Shown here piece after piece: positions 60,052-64,000 of a stretch of DNA of 64,000 nt; within the stretch, counting starts at the first letter, position 1, and each line of letters begins with the position of its first letter. Made by a program: the position numbers and the translations under genes. The notes below the pieces were generated by a model. That model was not told the origin of the DNA. It made no database searches and saw only the letters and a program-made list of their open reading frames with translations. Source of the DNA: Verrucomicrobiota bacterium JB023 (GTDB taxonomy: Bacteria > Verrucomicrobiota > Verrucomicrobiia > Verrucomicrobiales > Akkermansiaceae); NCBI GenBank assembly GCA_030673895.1, contig JAUTCR010000058.1, positions 1 through 64,000 on the forward strand. The letters run 5' to 3'.

Positions 60052-62859
60052 TTACTCGGAATAACTCTCCATCGGAGCGCAGGTGCACACGAGGTTGCGG
60101 TCGCCATGGACATTATCCACCCGCCCGACTGGCGACCAGAATTTCCACTCGCGCAAACTATCCACCGGCCAGGCTGCCTCCTTACGGGTGTAAGGGTGAG
60201 ACCATTCATCGGCGCTCACCATGTCCGCCGTGTGAGGAGCATTTTTCAAGACATTGTCCTCGGCATCGACAGCGCCCTCTGCGACGGCAGTCATTTCCCC
60301 GTGAATCGCGATGAGCGCCTCACAGAAGCGATCAAGCTCTCCTTTATCCTCAGACTCGGTGGGCTCAACCATCAGCGTTCCGGCTACCGGCCAGCTCATC
60401 GTCGGGGCATGGAATCCGTAGTCGATGAGGCGCTTGGCCACATCTTCAACAGAAAGCCCGCTGGCCTTGGCCAAGGGGCGAAAATCGAGAATGCACTCAT
60501 GGGCGACGAAGCCGTTGCTCCCCTTGTAGAGCACAGGGAAGAAGCTATCGATGCGCTGGGCGACGTAATTGGCCGTCAAGAGCGCGGTTTCCGTGGCTTC
60601 CTTCAGTCCATCAGCACCCATCATTCGGATATACATCCAAGAGATGACGTTGATCGACGCGCTGCCCCAAGGCGCTGCTGATACAGCATCACCGGATTCG
60701 GCATCTCCGGGCAAGAAAGGCACCAGGTGCTCGGCCACGCCGATTGGCCCGATTCCGGGTCCTCCGCCTCCGTGCGGGATGCAGAAGGTTTTATGAAGAT
60801 TGAGATGGCAGACATCCGCGCCAATGCGCGCGGGACTGGTGAGACCCACCTGCGCATTCATATTCGCTCCGTCCATATAGACTTGCCCGCCGTTATCGTG
60901 GACGATTTGACAAATCTCGAGAATGCCTTCCTCGAAGACGCCATGAGTGGACGGATAAGTGACCATCAGGGCAGCGAGGGAATCGGCGTGCTTACTGGCC
61001 TTTGCGCGCAAGTCGTCGAGGTCAATGTTGCCCGCCTCATCACACTTCACGGGCACGACCTTCATCCCCACCATCACCGCAGAGGCCGGATTGGTTCCGT
61101 GCGCCGAGGTTGGGATGAGACAGATATTGCGGTCGGCATCACCCCGTGACTGGTGATAGCGCCGGATTGCCAAGAGACCGGCATACTCACCTTGGGAACC
61201 CGCGTTCGGCTGCAGCGAGACCCCGGCGAAACCGGTAATCTCTGCCAGCCAATCCTCAAGTTGCCCCAGCATGGTTGCATACCCGGTCACTTGGTCGGCT
61301 GGCGCGAAGGGGTGGATGGCTCCCACCTCAGCCCAAGTCACGGGCATCATCTCGGCGGCCGCATTGAGCTTCATGGTGCAGGAACCGAGAGGAATCATCG
61401 CCTGATTGAGCGCCAGGTCCTTACCCTCCAGTTTGCGCAGATAGCGCATCATCCGCGTTTCGCTGCGATGCTGATGGAAGACTTCGTGCGTGAGATAGTC
61501 AGTTTCGCGGGCTTGGCCCACATAGGCATCGCCTGCGGGAGCCTCCTTGGCAGTCGCTCCGAAGATTGCGGCAATTTCCTCAACGTCAGCCATCGTGCTG
61601 AGCTCATCAAAGCTGATACCAACCTCGCTATCCGTTACTAGGCGGAGATTGATGCCCTGCTTGGCCGCCTCAGCCACGATTGCGGCGGCCTTCTCGGTCA
61701 CCACGGTCAAGGTATCGAAGTAAGAAAGGCCCCGCAGCTCGTATCCCGCTTCGCCCAAGCCTGAAGCAAGAGACTTGGCCAAGCCATGAATCCGTTCCGC
61801 AATCGCGCGCAATCCTTCCGGACCGTGATAGACCGCATACATCGAGGCCATCACTCCGAGAAGCACTTGCGCCGTGCAAATATTCGACGTCGCCTTATCG
61901 CGACGGATGTGCTGCTCCCGCGTCTGCAAGGAAAGGCGTAAGGCGGGCTGACCCTGGGAATCGACGGAAACCCCGATGAGGCGCCCGGGAAGCTTGCGCT
62001 TCAACTTATCCTTCACCGCCATGTAGGCCGCGTGAGGACCTCCTCCGCCCATTGGAACCCCGAAGCGCTGGGTCGACCCCACACAAATGTCTGCGCCCCA
62101 AGCCGCAGGCTCCTTGAGCACGGTCAAAGCCAGCGGGTCAGCGGCGGCGACCAGAGTCCCACCCGCATCATGAACTGCCTTGCCAAATTCCTCGTAGCTC
62201 TCCACCCGACCCAAGGTGTCGGGATACTGCACCAGGGCGCCGAAAAAGCCTTCGCAAGACGCTGGAACGAAGTCACGCCAATCGGCAATCCGCACCTCGA
62301 TATTGAGAGGCTCGGCCCTGGTTTTTAGCACTGCCAGGGTCTGGGGATGGCAAGAGGCATCGGCAAAGAAAACCTTCCCCTTCGGCTTCTCCGTCAGGGC
62401 CAGGCTCATGGCCTCGGCAGCTGCGGTGCCCTCATCCAAGAGGCTGGCGTTGGCGACATCCAGACCGGTCAAATCCGTCACCATGGTCTGGAAATTCAGC
62501 AGAGCCTCCAGCCGCCCCTGCGCGATCTCGGCCTGATAAGGGGTGTAGGCGGTGTACCAGCCCGGATTCTCCAAGATATTTCGCTGGATGACCGCTGGGG
62601 TCTCGGTCCCGTGATAACCTTGACCGATGAAACTCCGGCAAACGCGATTCTGCGAGAAAATCGCCTTCAGCTCGGTCAAGGCCTCCCTCTCGCTAGCAGC
62701 GGATGGGAGCTCCAGACCACTTTCCAGCCGAATGGCAGGGGGCACCACCTTCTCGGAGAGTTCCTCCAAGGACGAAACACCAAGCGGAGCGAGCAATTGC
62801 TCCACCTCGTCGCCGAAGACCCCGAGGTGCCGGCTGCGAAAGTCAGAATGAATAGGCAT
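60052..62859 (-). CDS. gcvP: Glycine dehydrogenase (aminomethyl-transferring), P protein
   Basis: [25 protein letters not shown]; single-chain P protein; [29 protein letters not shown]-Lys motif; start at [13 protein letters not shown]. Confidence 0.97.
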   Translation of the reverse strand: MPIHSDFRSRHLGVFGDEVEQLLAPLGVSSLEELSEKVVPPAIRLESGLELPSAASEREALTELKAIFSQNRVCRSFIGQGYHGTETPAVIQRNILENPGWYTAYTPYQAEIAQGRLEALLNFQTMVTDLTGLDVANASLLDEGTAAAEAMSLALTEKPKGKVFFADASCHPQTLAVLKTRAEPLNIEVRIADWRDFVPASCEGFFGALVQYPDTLGRVESYEEFGKAVHDAGGTLVAAADPLALTVLKEPAAWGADICVGSTQRFGVPMGGGGPHAAYMAVKDKLKRKLPGRLIGVSVDSQGQPALRLSLQTREQHIRRDKATSNICTAQVLLGVMASMYAVYHGPEGLRAIAERIHGLAKSLASGLGEAGYELRGLSYFDTLTVVTEKAAAIVAEAAKQGINLRLVTDSEVGISFDELSTMADVEEIAAIFGATAKEAPAGDAYVGQARETDYLTHEVFHQHRSETRMMRYLRKLEGKDLALNQAMIPLGSCTMKLNAAAEMMPVTWAEVGAIHPFAPADQVTGYATMLGQLEDWLAEITGFAGVSLQPNAGSQGEYAGLLAIRRYHQSRGDADRNICLIPTSAHGTNPASAVMVGMKVVPVKCDEAGNIDLDDLRAKASKHADSLAALMVTYPSTHGVFEEGILEICQIVHDNGGQVYMDGANMNAQVGLTSPARIGADVCHLNLHKTFCIPHGGGGPGIGPIGVAEHLVPFLPGDAESGDAVSAAPWGSASINVISWMYIRMMGADGLKEATETALLTANYVAQRIDSFFPVLYKGSNGFVAHECILDFRPLAKASGLSVEDVAKRLIDYGFHAPTMSWPVAGTLMVEPTESEDKGELDRFCEALIAIHGEMTAVAEGAVDAEDNVLKNAPHTADMVSADEWSHPYTRKEAAWPVDSLREWKFWSPVGRVDNVHGDRNLVCTCAPMESYSE

Positions 62860-62888
62860 GACCGATATTTGCCGGAAACGAAGAAAAA

Positions 62889-63266
62889 TCAACCAAGATG
62901 CTCTTCGTAAGCATCGGCATCGAGCAATCCTTCAACTTGCTCGTTGTCGGCGACCTTCACCTTGAACAACCAGCCGCCCTCGTAGGGCTCTTCGTTGATG
63001 AGAGAAGGCTCCTCTTCCAGGCCGTTGTTCACCTCCGTGATTTCTCCGTTCAGGGGCGCATAGATATCGCTCGCCGCCTTGACAGACTCGACCACGGCGA
63101 TTGCCTCACCTTCCTCGACCTCGCGACCGATTTCAGGCAATTCGACAAACACGACATCGGAAAGTTCCTCCTGTGCGTGGTCAGTGATTCCGACAGTGGC
63201 GATACCATCTGCAACGCGGATCCATTCGTGCTCCTCTGTGTAGCGCAAGTCGCTTGGGATGTTCAT
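62889..63266 (-). CDS. gcvH: Glycine cleavage system H protein
   Basis: [64 protein letters not shown] lipoyl-Lys motif. Confidence 0.98.
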   Translation of the reverse strand: MNIPSDLRYTEEHEWIRVADGIATVGITDHAQEELSDVVFVELPEIGREVEEGEAIAVVESVKAASDIYAPLNGEITEVNNGLEEEPSLINEEPYEGGWLFKVKVADNEQVEGLLDADAYEEHLG

Positions 63267-63289
63267 GGCTTCGTTCTAAATATCAAAAA

Positions 63290-64000
63290 TCAGCGAACAA
63301 AAGGTTTTTTCACAACTTTTGCGGAAACTTTCCTTCCGCGCACCTCCACCGCAAGGGGGGTGCCTACTTTGGCAAGTTCAACAGGAAGGTAGGCCAGAGC
63401 GATTCCCTGCCCCAAGGAGGGGGAAAGAGCACCACTGGTGAGCGTCCCCACCTGATTGCCTTCCTCATCGACTACCGGATAACCGGGACGGGGAGGTGAG
63501 CCCTTGCCATCATAAAGAATCGCAGCCAATCGCTCGGTCAGACCCTCTTCCTTTTGCTCGGCCAAAACATCACGACCGACGAAGTCGTCCTTCTTCAAAT
63601 CGACAAAGAAGCCCAGACCAGCCTCCAGCGGTGTCCTCTCGGGGCTAAGATCCGAGCCATTGAGCGGGTAACACTTCTCCAAGCGAAGGGTATCACGCGC
63701 GCCCAAGCCGCAAGGGACAGCCCCCGCATCCTGAAACTCGCGCCACCAGCGCTCGGCATCGGCCTGACGACAGAAAAACTCAAAACCATCCTCACCGGTA
63801 TAACCGGTGCGACAGACCAAAATCTCTTGGCCGTCTTCCTTCAGAATATCGACCCCATTGCGAGTCGGAAGAGTCCGTCCACCAAGGACGCGGGAAAAGA
63901 CATCGGCTGACTTCGGCCCTTGCACGGCCATCCCCGCCATCTTCTCGCTCTCATCCCGCAGGGTGAGCTCCTCCGGCAAGTGCTGGCCAAGCCAAGCGAC
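63290..64000 (-). CDS. gcvT: Aminomethyltransferase, T protein (5' end beyond window)
   Basis: LACRTGYTGEDGFEFFC-type block (LVCRTGYTGEDGFEFF), ARDTLRLEKCYPLNGSDLSPERTPLEAGLGFFVDL, TSGALSPSLGQGIALAYLP. Confidence 0.95.
   Translation of the reverse strand, partial: VAWLGQHLPEELTLRDESEKMAGMAVQGPKSADVFSRVLGGRTLPTRNGVDILKEDGQEILVCRTGYTGEDGFEFFCRQADAERWWREFQDAGAVPCGLGARDTLRLEKCYPLNGSDLSPERTPLEAGLGFFVDLKKDDFVGRDVLAEQKEEGLTERLAAILYDGKGSPPRPGYPVVDEEGNQVGTLTSGALSPSLGQGIALAYLPVELAKVGTPLAVEVRGRKVSAKVVKKPFVR

Noticed and set aside
59761-60681. 306-aa plus-strand ORF
   Set aside because: Antisense to the NUDIX and gcvP genes; no motif.

Overview
The window looks like a chromosomal segment from a Verrucomicrobiota-type bacterium. 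This is an inference from protein styles, including a Verru_Chthon cassette protein A-like pseudopilin, many sulfatase/LamG/secreted proteins, and r-protein peculiarities. The left ~42 kb is an accessory/secretome region: two sulfatases, a SASA-type esterase, a sulfotransferase-like protein, GH36-like and GH30/39-like glycoside hydrolases, a vanadium-haloperoxidase-like protein, a gamma-glutamyltransferase, and several large secreted repeat proteins. At ~1.66-2.75 kb there is a non-coding array of three ~350-bp units. It is built from 12 perfect palindromes that all share the core CAGCAGGCTG/CAGCCTGCTG but have different, internally paired arms. The right side is a contiguous minus-strand str-S10-spc operon (rpsL to map). 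Its oddities are an unknown secreted coiled-coil ORF between rpsS and rplV, an L22 protein with a C-terminal helix-hairpin-helix-like domain, RG-rich tails on S3 (C-terminal) and S5 (N-terminal), and no tuf, rpsN or rpmD at their usual positions. It is followed by a KamA-family radical SAM gene, a NUDIX gene, and gcvP-gcvH-gcvT (gcvT runs off the window). No tRNA, rRNA, CRISPR array, prophage or transposase could be supported.
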